Assembly: GCA_964591175.1 (NCBI GenBank)
Contig: CAZQAF010000005.1
Coordinates: 1-64,000, forward strand
Direction of reading: 5' to 3'
DNA length: 64,000 nt
Origin: UBA11574 sp964591175
GTDB taxonomy: Bacteria; Desulfobacterota; Desulfobacteria; Desulfobacterales; UBA11574
In this document: piece after piece, positions 27,969 through 37,880 of the stretch
Numbering within the stretch: the stretch's first letter is position 1
Layout of the letters: each line of letters begins with the position of its first letter
The notes under the pieces: generated by a model
Databases searched by the model: none
What the model saw: only the letters and a program-made list of their open reading frames with translations
Told to the model about the DNA's origin: nothing
Position numbers and translations under genes: made by a program

Positions 27969-29468
27969 ATGAGGCAATTTAATGTCATCTGGATAATAAT
28001 TTTGTTGTTCTTCATGGCGGGCTGCGCAACCAGAGCCCCTGCACTCAAGCCATTGTCGCTTCAGACCACCCAGAAGCATATCGAGTCCGAGTCCGAAAAA
28101 CTGGATGCGGCACACAAAAAATTTGTTTCCGGTCTGGAAAAGACGACACCTCGGGTCATAAAAGCGGAACCGGTAATGCCGGTTTACAATCCATTGGAAG
28201 ACCATATGGTCTCTTTTTCAATGATCAACGAAGATCTCAAGGCGATTATGTATTCTCTGTCCCAGTCCGTCGGGATGAACCTGATCATTGACCCGGCCGT
28301 CAATCTTGAGAAGAAATCGCTCACCCTCAATTTCCAAAACGTTTCTGCGGCTATTGTTCTGAAAGAGATACTGAATAGCTATGATCTTTGTTACGAGATT
28401 CAAGGGAATGTCATCCGTATTATGCCGTATAAAGAACAGATGTTCAGTCTCGATTTTCTGGATACCAAAACGAATACCAATTTCAATGTCGGAGGTGATG
28501 TGCTTGGTGCATCGGAAGAAACCTCCAGCGGATTAAAGGGTAAGTTTGAACTATCCGGACAGGCGGCCAAACAGGGAAATGACTATGATGTTGTTGAACA
28601 AATGATCTCCCGGATCATGTCTAAAAACGGAAAATATACGCTCAACCGGCTTTCCGGAAGTCTTTATGTTAAAGATACCCCTGGGGTTATCCAATCCATT
28701 TCAAAATTGATTAATCATTTCAAGGCGATGTTATCCAGGCAGGTACTCATTGAAGCGAGAATTATCGAAGTCGGGTTGTCGGATAAGTATAAATACGGCA
28801 TTGATTGGAGGGTGTTGCGAGATAAGGCTGCCTCATTAACGGCAAAAACCAGTGTGGCCTGGTCACTGGGTAACGGACTGGTTTTCAGCCATGCCAATAA
28901 TGAATTTACCATTGATGCGGCCATGGACGCCTTAATGACGTTTGGTAAGGAAAAGGTGGTGTCAAACCCGAGCATTCGCGTCAAACATGGAAAACCCGCA
29001 CTCATCAGTGTTGGCACATCCTTTACTTATAAGAAAAAAGTCCAGACCACGCGGGAAGTGACGACCGGCACTGACAGGCAAATAACGGACGTCGATGTTT
29101 CTACCGTGTTTGACGGGCTTATTTTGGGAGTGATTCCCTTTATCGGTGAAAACCAAAGGATTTCTTTGCTGATCAATCCCATCAACAGTTCGGTTAATCG
29201 AGAAAGTTTGGTTCCGAAAAGCGTCGGATCGGGGGACCAGGAAATATCCCTTCCTCAGGTCAGAATCAAGGAAATGAGTACAACCATTGAGCTTACAAGC
29301 GGCGATGTTGTGGTTTTGGGAGGCTTGATCGATGACGTGCAAACCACGGAAGATAATGGAGTGCCAATTCTATCAAGCATTCCCATATTGGGGTATCTTT
29401 TTAAAAATCAGACAAAAGATATAGAATCAAGGGAACTCGTTATTATTTTGAGTGTAAAGCTGGTATGA
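27969..29468 (+). CDS. mshL: MSHA/type II secretion-type secretin lipoprotein
   Basis: This 499-residue protein forms the outer-membrane pore. The signal peptide ends in a lipobox FFMAGCAT (Cys near residue 19). An N-terminal STN-like domain follows (about 75-150, KAIMYSLSQSVGMNLIIDP), then a short N1-like region and the secretin domain (about 255-499). The latter includes RQVLIEARIIEV, the VVSNPSIRVKHGKPALISVG segment and the hallmark VPILSSIPILGYLFKN near the C-terminus. GGAGG precedes the ATG. The next gene overlaps its last 4 bases. MshL is the closest named type. Confidence 0.9.
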   Translation: MRQFNVIWIIILLFFMAGCATRAPALKPLSLQTTQKHIESESEKLDAAHKKFVSGLEKTTPRVIKAEPVMPVYNPLEDHMVSFSMINEDLKAIMYSLSQSVGMNLIIDPAVNLEKKSLTLNFQNVSAAIVLKEILNSYDLCYEIQGNVIRIMPYKEQMFSLDFLDTKTNTNFNVGGDVLGASEETSSGLKGKFELSGQAAKQGNDYDVVEQMISRIMSKNGKYTLNRLSGSLYVKDTPGVIQSISKLINHFKAMLSRQVLIEARIIEVGLSDKYKYGIDWRVLRDKAASLTAKTSVAWSLGNGLVFSHANNEFTIDAAMDALMTFGKEKVVSNPSIRVKHGKPALISVGTSFTYKKKVQTTREVTTGTDRQITDVDVSTVFDGLILGVIPFIGENQRISLLINPINSSVNRESLVPKSVGSGDQEISLPQVRIKEMSTTIELTSGDVVVLGGLIDDVQTTEDNGVPILSSIPILGYLFKNQTKDIESRELVIILSVKLV

Positions 29469-30424
29469 GCGTCATTTTCAGGACATTGAAAAAACTTAAC
29501 ACCGAATCAACGGGTGCAGGAAAAAGTATCGGCACACGGGTCCATAGAAAAAAAATCTTTGGGTTCGATGCAGTACGCCACCCGTCTTCTGCTGTTCTTT
29601 TGCTGCTCGTCGTGTTCACAGTCTTAGGTGCAGGATCCCTTTTTGGTTATTTCAAGCTCCAGGACAAAAACAGTAAAAAGGCCGAAGCGGTTTTGATTTC
29701 AAGCGCCGATATCCGCCAATCAACGAATATGCCCCTTAACACAAAGATTGAAAATAAAGGGAAAAAACGTTCGAATGAATCAAAAGCTTCAGCGTTAAAT
29801 TCCATTGAATACCGCCCGCCGGATGCAAATCACAATCGCGCCCCAATGATTGATTCAGACCCAACGACAAATAACAAAGCGCGGTTGGCATTTATAAGAA
29901 AAAAAACCGATCCATCTCATATCGTATCGAAAATTAAAGCCAGACAACCGGATAGATCCTCGACATCCCAAGAATCGACGACCCCTGATGTAAAGCAGGT
30001 TTTTCTTTCGAATGCAAAAAAGAACGCAAAAATTGCCCGTTTGATTTCGGATATTCATGGTGAGATGGGGCGCGGCAATAAAGATCGAATTGTAAAACTT
30101 TTTAATGAACTGGCAATGATAAAGGGACAAGACAACAATTATGTTCTCAAATTAAAAGCGGTTTGGCATATACGCAATCAAGAGTATGAGGACGCAGCAA
30201 ATTTGTTGAGAACCGTGCTTTCGAGAAACGGGCTCGATCTGGAAGCAGGTCTCAATATGGCAATTGTTGAGATCAATACCGGAAAGGAACAAAGCGCCTA
30301 CCGGCGGCTGGAAAACCTTCAAAAAAGTTATCCGGACAGTATACGGCTGGCTGAGATCCTTCAAGGTTTGAGACGATTATTTAACGGAGAGCAAATCCGA
30401 CATTTCAGCACACACGATGGGTGA
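29465..30424 (+). CDS. TPR-containing pilus biogenesis protein, MshN-like
   Basis: This 319-residue protein has a cytoplasmic N-terminal stretch (MSVIFRTLKKLNTES), one transmembrane helix (about 42-62) and a long polar linker. A helical C-terminal region (about 180-319) has tetratricopeptide-like spacing (EYEDAANLLRTVLSRNGLDLEAGLNMAIVEI). The same layout occurs in MshN, encoded near mshL and mshM in MSHA loci. It overlaps the secretin stop by 4 bases and ends in a GTGA overlap with the next gene. Confidence 0.7.
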   Translation: MSVIFRTLKKLNTESTGAGKSIGTRVHRKKIFGFDAVRHPSSAVLLLLVVFTVLGAGSLFGYFKLQDKNSKKAEAVLISSADIRQSTNMPLNTKIENKGKKRSNESKASALNSIEYRPPDANHNRAPMIDSDPTTNNKARLAFIRKKTDPSHIVSKIKARQPDRSSTSQESTTPDVKQVFLSNAKKNAKIARLISDIHGEMGRGNKDRIVKLFNELAMIKGQDNNYVLKLKAVWHIRNQEYEDAANLLRTVLSRNGLDLEAGLNMAIVEINTGKEQSAYRRLENLQKSYPDSIRLAEILQGLRRLFNGEQIRHFSTHDG

Positions 30425-31998
30425 CGGCAAAGATGATGAAAACGGTTTTAGCTAAAGAAGAACAAGGCTGCCTCGATTTTTTCGGATTATATCATAATCC
30501 TTTTCCAGTGGCGCCGGAGGAAGAAAACTTTTATTTTTCCGGCCATATCGAACAGATTCTATCTGAAATCATCTTTGGAATTAATGCTCGAAAAGGCTTC
30601 ATGGTTCTGACCGGCGAGGTGGGACTCGGAAAAACCACCATCAGTCGAAGAATCATGAACATTATCGAAAAACAGGGTATTGAGACATCGCTGGTCTTTT
30701 ATACCGGTTTTCAAGATGTCGAACTGATTCGAGAAATAAACCGGGATTTCGGGCTGACGGCGGAGAGTTTGCTTTTCAGCGACCAGATGCATCTTTTGTA
30801 CAATTTTTTGGTGGATCGAAATCGATGTAAAAAAAACTGCACCATCATCATTGATGACGCACAGAATCTTGATCATAAGAGCCTCGAACTTCTTCGGATG
30901 ATTTCAAATCTTGAAACAGGCGGGAAAAAACTGGTTCAGATTTTATTGGTAGGTCAGCCTGAGTTGATGGCATTGCTGGATTCAGAAGAACTCAGACAGC
31001 TAAAGAGCAGAATATTCATTCAAGCAGAGGTGAAATCCCTGACACCGGAAGAGCTCAAAGACTACCTTTCTTTCAAACTAAACCTGGCCGGAAACAGAGG
31101 ACAAATAAGAATTCAAAAAACAGCTTTGACTAGATTATATAGGCTCAGCAAAGGAAATTTTAGACAGGTCAACCTGCTGATGGACCGATGTTTGTATGTC
31201 GCTTTCCTCCACGATACCAAGGAGATTACAGGAAAGATTGTCACGGAAGCATACATGGATCTTCACCCTAAAAAATTGACACTTTTTAAAAAGCCGCTTA
31301 TTTTGACGGCTTCGATGATATTGGTCTTATCGCTATTCGGTGGAATTGTTTATTCGGGTTTCAATCGGTATGTTCCCGGAATATCTTCAATCGCCGGAAT
31401 CGACGCCACCTTAAAATGTGATAAGAGTCGATTCAGGTCTGAAGTCCCCAACGTTGCATGGCAGACAACGGACCGCACCGACGATAAAACCGATAACCAT
31501 TCGATACGAACTATCGATATCCCCGAATCGGTGGGTAATTTTTTAAAAGAATATAAACTTGTCCAATATAAGATCCCTTTTTTTAAAGCCTTGAAGACCG
31601 ATCGGTTTCAAGAGATAACGGAACTTATATACAGAAAGACAGGATACATGCTGATCATGCTGGATCGTGTTTCAAATCAGCTTGAAAATAAATATGGAAC
31701 ACTAAAATATGTTTCAGGTTCGGCGAACCATCCGAAATTATATCTATTCTGGCGTCCTCCGATAATCGTTAAAAAGTTTTACTATTATTATAATGGAGAA
31801 GAAATACTTAGCCTTCAAAAGATGATGGCTAAAATCGGTCTGTATACCGCCCGAATGGATGGGAAGGTTGGTAAGAATCTTATGCTGGCTGTGGTTGGTT
31901 TTCAAAAACAAATGGGACTTCCCGTGACCGGATATCCGGATGCAAAAACCATTTTCCTTTTATGCAGAAAAATGGAAGGCCTAAACAATGGTGCATGA
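30421..31998 (+). CDS. ExeA/MshM-like AAA ATPase with a C-terminal peptidoglycan-binding domain
   Basis: This 525-residue protein starts with the ExeA/GspA signature FFGLYHNPFPVAPEEENFYF. An AAA module follows: Walker A TGEVGLGKTT, Walker B CTIIIDDAQNLD, QILLVGQPEL. A transmembrane helix comes near residues 293-315, and a C-terminal PG_binding_1 repeat (about 455-520, LQKMMAKIGLYTARMDGKVG ... AVVGFQKQMGLPVTG). ExeA uses such a domain to remodel peptidoglycan for secretin assembly. The start may be GTG 30421 (coupled) or ATG 30433. It overlaps the next gene by 11 bases. Confidence 0.85.
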   Translation: MTAKMMKTVLAKEEQGCLDFFGLYHNPFPVAPEEENFYFSGHIEQILSEIIFGINARKGFMVLTGEVGLGKTTISRRIMNIIEKQGIETSLVFYTGFQDVELIREINRDFGLTAESLLFSDQMHLLYNFLVDRNRCKKNCTIIIDDAQNLDHKSLELLRMISNLETGGKKLVQILLVGQPELMALLDSEELRQLKSRIFIQAEVKSLTPEELKDYLSFKLNLAGNRGQIRIQKTALTRLYRLSKGNFRQVNLLMDRCLYVAFLHDTKEITGKIVTEAYMDLHPKKLTLFKKPLILTASMILVLSLFGGIVYSGFNRYVPGISSIAGIDATLKCDKSRFRSEVPNVAWQTTDRTDDKTDNHSIRTIDIPESVGNFLKEYKLVQYKIPFFKALKTDRFQEITELIYRKTGYMLIMLDRVSNQLENKYGTLKYVSGSANHPKLYLFWRPPIIVKKFYYYYNGEEILSLQKMMAKIGLYTARMDGKVGKNLMLAVVGFQKQMGLPVTGYPDAKTIFLLCRKMEGLNNGA

Positions 31999-33649
31999 TA
32001 AAAAAATAAAACCCCTGGGTGTTGTATTAAAAGAAAAGGGACTTGTCACGGACGAGTACATCGGTTATGCGCTGCAGGAACAGAAGATCACCCGTGAAAA
32101 AATCGGAGAAATATTAGAACGACTCGGATTTGTTACGGAGAATGATATTGTTATGGCACTGTCCGAACAAGGCGGCGTTCCCTATATTGATGTGGATACT
32201 ATCCTTCCCGAAGAAAATGTTCTTAAACTTTTCAATAAAAAATTATGCCTTAACAATTCATTTCTTCCCTTTCGGAAAACAGAAAATTTACTGGAGATCG
32301 CAGCACATAATCTGATCGACGAGAAACTCGGACAAACCATCTCAAGACAGACGGGACTGCTGCCGAAATTTTACATTTCCGAGCGCAAGAAAATCATTCG
32401 AGCCATCAATAAATTCTACTATTTTCTTGAAAATCCCGTTGAGAAACTCATTGAAAAAGAAGTTTATCTTCTTTCTCAAAGTGAAGAGATGGCAAGAGGG
32501 TTCGATAACTTGATCAAGCATATCCTGCATCTATCCGTCAAAATGCGGGCTACGGATATCCATATCAAACCGATGAAACTGTCAACCAGCATTTCATTTA
32601 GAATTGACGGCGTCATAACATCGGTCTTATCCCTTCCGGTTGAGTTGAACCGAATTGTGTCCAGCCTCAAAATGAAAGCGGATATGGATATTGCAGAACA
32701 GCGGTTACCTCAGGACGGACGGTTTTCCGCCACCATATTGAACAACAACTACGACTTCAGGGTGTCCACCATTGTTTCACCCCTGGGCGAGAGCATGGTT
32801 CTTCGTGTTCTTCCCATGGAGAGTTCGGTGGCGGGTCTGGAACAGCTTGGTTTTTTTACGGAACATATCCAGACTCTGGAAAAAATGTTCAACGAACCTT
32901 TCGGCATCATCCTCATTACCGGGCCCACCGGATCCGGAAAATCGACGACCCTTTTTTCCGGAATCAGAAGACTTAACTTGCTTCAAAAAAATACCATCAC
33001 CGTTGAGGAACCCATTGAATTCGACATCCCCTTGCTGCGGCAAACCCAGGTGAACGAAAAAGCCGGATATACGTTTGCCAACGCCATACGATACTTCTTG
33101 CGGCATGATCCGGACGTCATTTTAGTGGGCGAAGTAAGAGATTCAGAGACTGCTGCCACAGCGGTAACCGCCGCGACCACCGGTCATCTGGTTCTTTCTA
33201 CCATGCACACAAACAGCGCGATCGGTACCATCCCAAGACTCATGGATCTCGGTATTCGACCATTTTTGATTGCCGACGCTCTTGTCGGAGTGGTCAGTCA
33301 ACGACTTGTACGCAAAATCTGCAACGGCTGCAAAACGTCCTATGAGCCGTCCGAACAAGAAAAAATTTACTTGAAAGATAGCAATATTGAAACGCTTTTC
33401 AAAGGTCAAGGATGCGAACTTTGCAGCGGTACAGGATACTTCGAAAGAACGCTGATTTATGAACTTCTCTCCATCGACCAAAACCTGTCTCAATTGATTG
33501 AAAAAGGGGCCGATTTAAGCATGATTTTAAGTACGGCGAAAGCATCGGGCTTTGAAGATATTTTCGAAATATCGAGAAATAAAGTTAAACAGGGTATCAC
33601 TACAACGGAAGAAGCCGTGCGCGCCCTGGGTTACATCAGACAACTGTAG
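31988..33649 (+). CDS. mshE: Type IV pilus/MSHA assembly ATPase (GspE/PilB/MshE family)
   Basis: This 553-residue secretion ATPase powers pilin extraction. The N-terminal MshEN-type domain (residues 1-150) binds cyclic di-GMP in characterised MshE/PilB proteins, and here LGFVTENDIVMALSEQ is recognisable. The core holds the Walker A GPTGSGKST, the Asp box VTVEEPIE-like TITVEEPIEFD, Walker B DPDVILVGEVRD and HTNSAIGTIPRL. A zinc tetracysteine follows (CNGC and CELC). No separate retraction ATPase is present in the window. Confidence 0.93.
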   Translation: MVHDKKIKPLGVVLKEKGLVTDEYIGYALQEQKITREKIGEILERLGFVTENDIVMALSEQGGVPYIDVDTILPEENVLKLFNKKLCLNNSFLPFRKTENLLEIAAHNLIDEKLGQTISRQTGLLPKFYISERKKIIRAINKFYYFLENPVEKLIEKEVYLLSQSEEMARGFDNLIKHILHLSVKMRATDIHIKPMKLSTSISFRIDGVITSVLSLPVELNRIVSSLKMKADMDIAEQRLPQDGRFSATILNNNYDFRVSTIVSPLGESMVLRVLPMESSVAGLEQLGFFTEHIQTLEKMFNEPFGIILITGPTGSGKSTTLFSGIRRLNLLQKNTITVEEPIEFDIPLLRQTQVNEKAGYTFANAIRYFLRHDPDVILVGEVRDSETAATAVTAATTGHLVLSTMHTNSAIGTIPRLMDLGIRPFLIADALVGVVSQRLVRKICNGCKTSYEPSEQEKIYLKDSNIETLFKGQGCELCSGTGYFERTLIYELLSIDQNLSQLIEKGADLSMILSTAKASGFEDIFEISRNKVKQGITTTEEAVRALGYIRQL

Positions 33650-33658
33650 AATAGCGCA

Positions 33659-34897
33659 ATGATGAATTACTTCAGGTATAAACTCATAAACCCCAACGGA
33701 AAGCCTTCTTCGGGTCTTATCAAGCTCCCTTATCAGGATGAGATATCAACGGCCGCCTATCTGGAAAGAAACGGGAGCATGGCTATTTATGTTTCAAAGC
33801 TTGGAAAATTTGAGTCTTTATTTCCGAAGTTGAATTCGTTTAGGCTGTCTAAACGAATGAAACGAACGGATCAAGCCAATTTACTGAACAATCTCTCCCT
33901 TCTTCTACGTTCCGGGATGCCATTGAACACCGCCCTCGAAGAAGTTGCACAAACCATCTCCCATCCCGGATTGGCCGGCAATATCCAGGATATCGTCGGT
34001 GCTGTTCGAGGAGGCATGTCTTTTTCGGAGGCTGCCGGAAAATTCAGCGACATCTTTACTGAAACGGTTATCTGTCTCATTCGAATCGGTGAAGAAACAG
34101 GAAGACTCGATGAGATGCTAAAAGATGCCTCCGAACACGTAAGTCGGATGCATACCATTATCAGCGACACTCAAAGAGCCCTCTTATACCCGATATTTGT
34201 ATTATTTTCAATAGGCATCGGCCTTGTTTTTTGGCTTTACTATGTGGTGCCCAAAATTCTTGAGCTTTTCAAGGAAATGAATGTCGCGCTTCCGACAATT
34301 ACGGTTTATCTTCTAAAAATATCCGATTTTATTCAAACCCACTTTGTTTACTTGATCGTGGGAATTGTTTCAATACCTATTTTCTTGATGACCGCTCGAA
34401 AGGGAAGCCGAAAGTTTAGAAAAGTCATCGATCGGGTGATGCTTAAACTCCCCGTATCAAAAGCGATTATCTCAGCTTCTAATCTTGCCCATATCACCGA
34501 ATATTTTTCTTTATTGATCAGATCCGGGATAAACATATTGCAAGCCGTCAAAATATTAAAAGACAGCATACGAAATGAAATTTATCGAGATAAACTCGAA
34601 GTGGTGGGAAAAGAAATAAAACAAGGCAGCAGTATTTCGGAAGCCTTTGCCGGTGCCACAATTTTTCCGGCCTTTATCACACGGATGATCGGCATCGGTG
34701 AAGTGAGCGGAACCCTTGAAGAACAGTTGGGAAATATTGCCCGAGAATATACCAAAAGACTGTCCAATTTGGTTGAAATGATCGGGAAAATGATCGAGCC
34801 GATTATTCTTGTGGTGGCAGGCGCCATTTTTGCCGTTATTTTCTTGGCGCTGTTGCTTCCTGTTTACGATATGGTCGGTCATGTCGGCGGCATGTAG
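33659..34897 (+). CDS. mshG: Type II secretion/type IV pilus inner-membrane platform protein (MshG/PilC family)
   Basis: This 412-residue platform protein has two homologous GspF domains (about 65-190 and 270-400), each followed by a hydrophobic helix pair. Family features include the segments RSGMPLNTALEEV and RSGINILQAVKIL, and the pattern FPAFITRMIGIGEVSGTLEEQL. A C-terminal transmembrane helix lies at about 378-400. It starts 9 bases after the ATPase gene. It is expected to couple ATPase rotation to pilin insertion. Confidence 0.93.
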   Translation: MMNYFRYKLINPNGKPSSGLIKLPYQDEISTAAYLERNGSMAIYVSKLGKFESLFPKLNSFRLSKRMKRTDQANLLNNLSLLLRSGMPLNTALEEVAQTISHPGLAGNIQDIVGAVRGGMSFSEAAGKFSDIFTETVICLIRIGEETGRLDEMLKDASEHVSRMHTIISDTQRALLYPIFVLFSIGIGLVFWLYYVVPKILELFKEMNVALPTITVYLLKISDFIQTHFVYLIVGIVSIPIFLMTARKGSRKFRKVIDRVMLKLPVSKAIISASNLAHITEYFSLLIRSGINILQAVKILKDSIRNEIYRDKLEVVGKEIKQGSSISEAFAGATIFPAFITRMIGIGEVSGTLEEQLGNIAREYTKRLSNLVEMIGKMIEPIILVVAGAIFAVIFLALLLPVYDMVGHVGGM

Positions 34898-34936
34898 CAA
34901 ATCGGATCACCATAGAGCGGAACTTGCAGCGAAGAT

Positions 34937-37663
34937 ATGATTCATTTATCAAAGAATAAAAAAAATAGCCTTTCGCCGGGATTTACCTTGATAGAAATGG
35001 CGGTAGTCCTGGTCATTGTGGGAATTATCATCTCGATCGTGGCAACGGTCTTGCCTTCCCTTATCAAGTCTTCAAAAGTCAAAAAGGCCCGGGCCATATT
35101 GGAAGAAGTGGACTATGCAATCCAGGGGTATGTTGCCGCCAACGGCCGCCTGCCGTTTGCGGATAATGGCACCACCGGCGAGGAGGATTCCGCAACGCCG
35201 ACATATTTTGGAAATCTTCCCTATGTCACACTGGGCCTTTCTTCGGGCGATGATGCATGGGGAAACCGTCTGAAATACGGTGTAAACAAGGATTTAACCA
35301 CCACGAATGTCGACACTTTGGGTGAGGCATTGAAAACAGCATGTTCGGATAACCCGGTAAATCCGGATAAACTCCATGTAAACATTAACGGCGTGCAGAC
35401 GCACATGGCCTATGTCATCGTGAGCGGTGGTCTGAAAGATGAAAACGGCGCCGGCGGACTATTCGACGGGTTAAATCAGGTGGATGATGCGGGTTATGAT
35501 GATCCGAACAGAATCATCGAATCCGGCGCTTACGATGATTTGATGATCGCCAAAGCATGTACGGTAATGGCCGGAGCTCAAGGGTTCGGTTTAGGAAACG
35601 GCAGTGGGAATAGCGGAAATTCCAACAGTACATCTGAAGTTTGTGACAATGGTGTCGACGATGACGGCGACGGTCACATAGATTGTGATGATCAGGACTG
35701 TTATAATGTTTCACCGTGCGGGCCGGGGGGCAGCAAGGTTTCGATCACGACCGCCTCCATCCCGGCCGGATACGTCAATGGGAGCTATTCGGCAGCCTTT
35801 AATGCCACCGGCGGGACAACGCCTTATGAATGGACCCTGACCGATAACGGTAATTTTTCCAACCTGTTTCTTCACACTTATCTCGGTCAGCTCTCCGGAA
35901 CACTCGGCCAATGTCCCGGTACCTATACCATCGGCGTCCAGGTCAATGATTCCGATACGGAAAACGATCCCGATCCCAATCCCAGCAATTTCACGATTCA
36001 GGTGAAAAACAATTTATCGATTTCACGAACCAGCGGTTCCGGAGTGGATATTTCCTGGAACAGTGTCACTCAGCAGGAAACCTTTCAAGCCAGCGGCGGA
36101 CATATTGGAGACATTCAATGGTCCCTGGATGCCGGCGGCGCAACAGGCTTCTCAGTATCTTCCACCGGGAGTGACACGTGTAGCATCAAGAAGAACGGCA
36201 TCTCTTCGGTGGGTTCCTACACCTTTACCCTTACAGCCACCGATGCATCCTGTCCAAGCAATACCGCAAAGATTATCCTGAGCGTTTCAATATTATCCAA
36301 TGCCGGCGGTGCGCCTTTTACCGTCAATATGTCCGCGGAATGGCACATGGATGAATGCAGTTGGGACGGTACAAGCGGAGAGGTTAAAGACTCCGGTGAC
36401 AATGGACTTGATGGAACCGCTAAAAATGGTGCAAATACCATTGGTTCAGGAAAGATTTGCAGAGCCGGATATTTTGACGGAAGCAATGACTATTTGGACA
36501 TGGGGGACATTCTAAACGATGTTTTCGGAACAGGCAGCGATTCGTTTTCCGTGGCTGCGTGGATAAACCCTTTATCCCTGAGCGACTCCCAGACCAATCA
36601 TGGTACCCAAAACTGTTTCTCGGCCAAGGCTTCAGATTCATATAACGACAATTTCGAAATCGGTGTTAACACTGACGGTACCATCCATGTTTATATCGAT
36701 ACTTTGGGAAAAGATAAGGATGCTGACCTTGGTACGGCCGGCAGTATCACCGTCGGGATTTGGAATTTTGTCGTTATGTCTTACAATAATGGTTCCGTTA
36801 CCGTAACCGTCAACGATAAAAAATATCAAGATACCAGTACCTGGAGTGGGGGAGGGGGGCTGGATAACGCCGCCGGCAGTCCTTTTACCATCGGCAGTTC
36901 TCAGCATACCGACAACTATTTTAAAGGCAAGATCGATGAGGTAATGGTTTTCTCCAAAGCGTTGACCGATGAGGAGATCACTAGTCTATACTCAACGACT
37001 CATGCATGCACGGGATCATGCTATACGGAACCTTTGGCGGTGTATTATATGGATGAGGCTTCATGGAATGTCGGAACGGTCGGTGAAGTAAAAGATTCGT
37101 CCGGAAACGGTTATATCGGCACCCCTTACGGAAGTGCCGCAATCAATACCACCGACAGCCATATCGGCTATTCCGGAGAATTTACCGGCAGCAATGGTTA
37201 TATCGATATTTCCGGCCTTCCGGTTTCGACCTCATCCGGTGATCAAACCACCGTGACCTTTTGGATGAAATGGCTTGGCGGAAACGGCGAGATGCCCATT
37301 GGATGGACTTCATACGATCTTTGGCTCAGCGGCGATCATTTCGGATTTAATACCGCGCAGGGAGATATCTACGGAATTGACGGAGCATCTGCAAAACTTG
37401 CCGACGACTGGCACCATATTGCCGCAGTGTTTACCAATAACGGTACATTACAAAACAGCCTCTTCATCGACGGCGTAGAACAGTCTCTGAGCACGGTTCA
37501 AGGGTCGAGCCATGGGGACAGGACGGTGGGCTCGAATTTCAGGTTCAGTGGATGGCTGAACAATTCGAGTTACAGATTCAACGGCCTGATCGATGAGCTA
37601 AGAATATACAACAGGGGATTGTCTGACAGTGAAGTCTCAGACGATAAAGCGCTGACCCACTAG
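34937..37663 (+). CDS. Giant prepilin with calcium-type repeat, Ig-like region and two LamG-like domains
   Basis: This 908-residue protein begins with a genuine class III signal: SPG then FTLIEMAVVLVIVGIIISIV, cleavage after Gly15 and Glu20 at the +5 position. A pilin-like globular part (about 40-215) and a Gly/Ser/Asn-rich linker follow. Next is a DGxDDDGDGxxDCDDxDC repeat (about 234-262), like calcium-binding TSP3 repeats. An Ig/cadherin-like region spans about 270-456. Two LamG-like concanavalin folds (about 465-690 and 698-903) each end in a KIDEVMVF- or LIDELRIYNR-type strand. Such domains bind carbohydrates or surfaces. It closes the pilus operon, 39 bases after the platform gene. A tip adhesin is the likely role, by inference. 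Confidence 0.8.
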   Translation: MIHLSKNKKNSLSPGFTLIEMAVVLVIVGIIISIVATVLPSLIKSSKVKKARAILEEVDYAIQGYVAANGRLPFADNGTTGEEDSATPTYFGNLPYVTLGLSSGDDAWGNRLKYGVNKDLTTTNVDTLGEALKTACSDNPVNPDKLHVNINGVQTHMAYVIVSGGLKDENGAGGLFDGLNQVDDAGYDDPNRIIESGAYDDLMIAKACTVMAGAQGFGLGNGSGNSGNSNSTSEVCDNGVDDDGDGHIDCDDQDCYNVSPCGPGGSKVSITTASIPAGYVNGSYSAAFNATGGTTPYEWTLTDNGNFSNLFLHTYLGQLSGTLGQCPGTYTIGVQVNDSDTENDPDPNPSNFTIQVKNNLSISRTSGSGVDISWNSVTQQETFQASGGHIGDIQWSLDAGGATGFSVSSTGSDTCSIKKNGISSVGSYTFTLTATDASCPSNTAKIILSVSILSNAGGAPFTVNMSAEWHMDECSWDGTSGEVKDSGDNGLDGTAKNGANTIGSGKICRAGYFDGSNDYLDMGDILNDVFGTGSDSFSVAAWINPLSLSDSQTNHGTQNCFSAKASDSYNDNFEIGVNTDGTIHVYIDTLGKDKDADLGTAGSITVGIWNFVVMSYNNGSVTVTVNDKKYQDTSTWSGGGGLDNAAGSPFTIGSSQHTDNYFKGKIDEVMVFSKALTDEEITSLYSTTHACTGSCYTEPLAVYYMDEASWNVGTVGEVKDSSGNGYIGTPYGSAAINTTDSHIGYSGEFTGSNGYIDISGLPVSTSSGDQTTVTFWMKWLGGNGEMPIGWTSYDLWLSGDHFGFNTAQGDIYGIDGASAKLADDWHHIAAVFTNNGTLQNSLFIDGVEQSLSTVQGSSHGDRTVGSNFRFSGWLNNSSYRFNGLIDELRIYNRGLSDSEVSDDKALTH

Positions 37664-37797
37664 CAGTAGTTTTGAATTGTTTGTATTTTGAGTATTGAAA
37701 TTTGGGATTTAGGTACCGTGTGCAGAGGCGGATCGACACCATATGAGGTAGTTAGTATTGATGTTGCTGACATCAGGATCTTTTGGTGCCCTTTTTC

Positions 37798-37826
37798 TTG
37801 ACACGTCATAAAATTTCTCATAGCGT
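37798..37826 (+). promoter_or_regulatory. Candidate promoter after the pilus operon
   Basis: A perfect TTGACA (37798-37803), a 17-base spacer and a weak -10 TAGCGT (37821-37826), 55 bases before the next start codon. Confidence 0.35.
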
Positions 37827-37880
37827 GGTGGCATACGATTGATTGCCGGTGGCGCTGTGAGCATTGAGGAGCGCTGCGAA

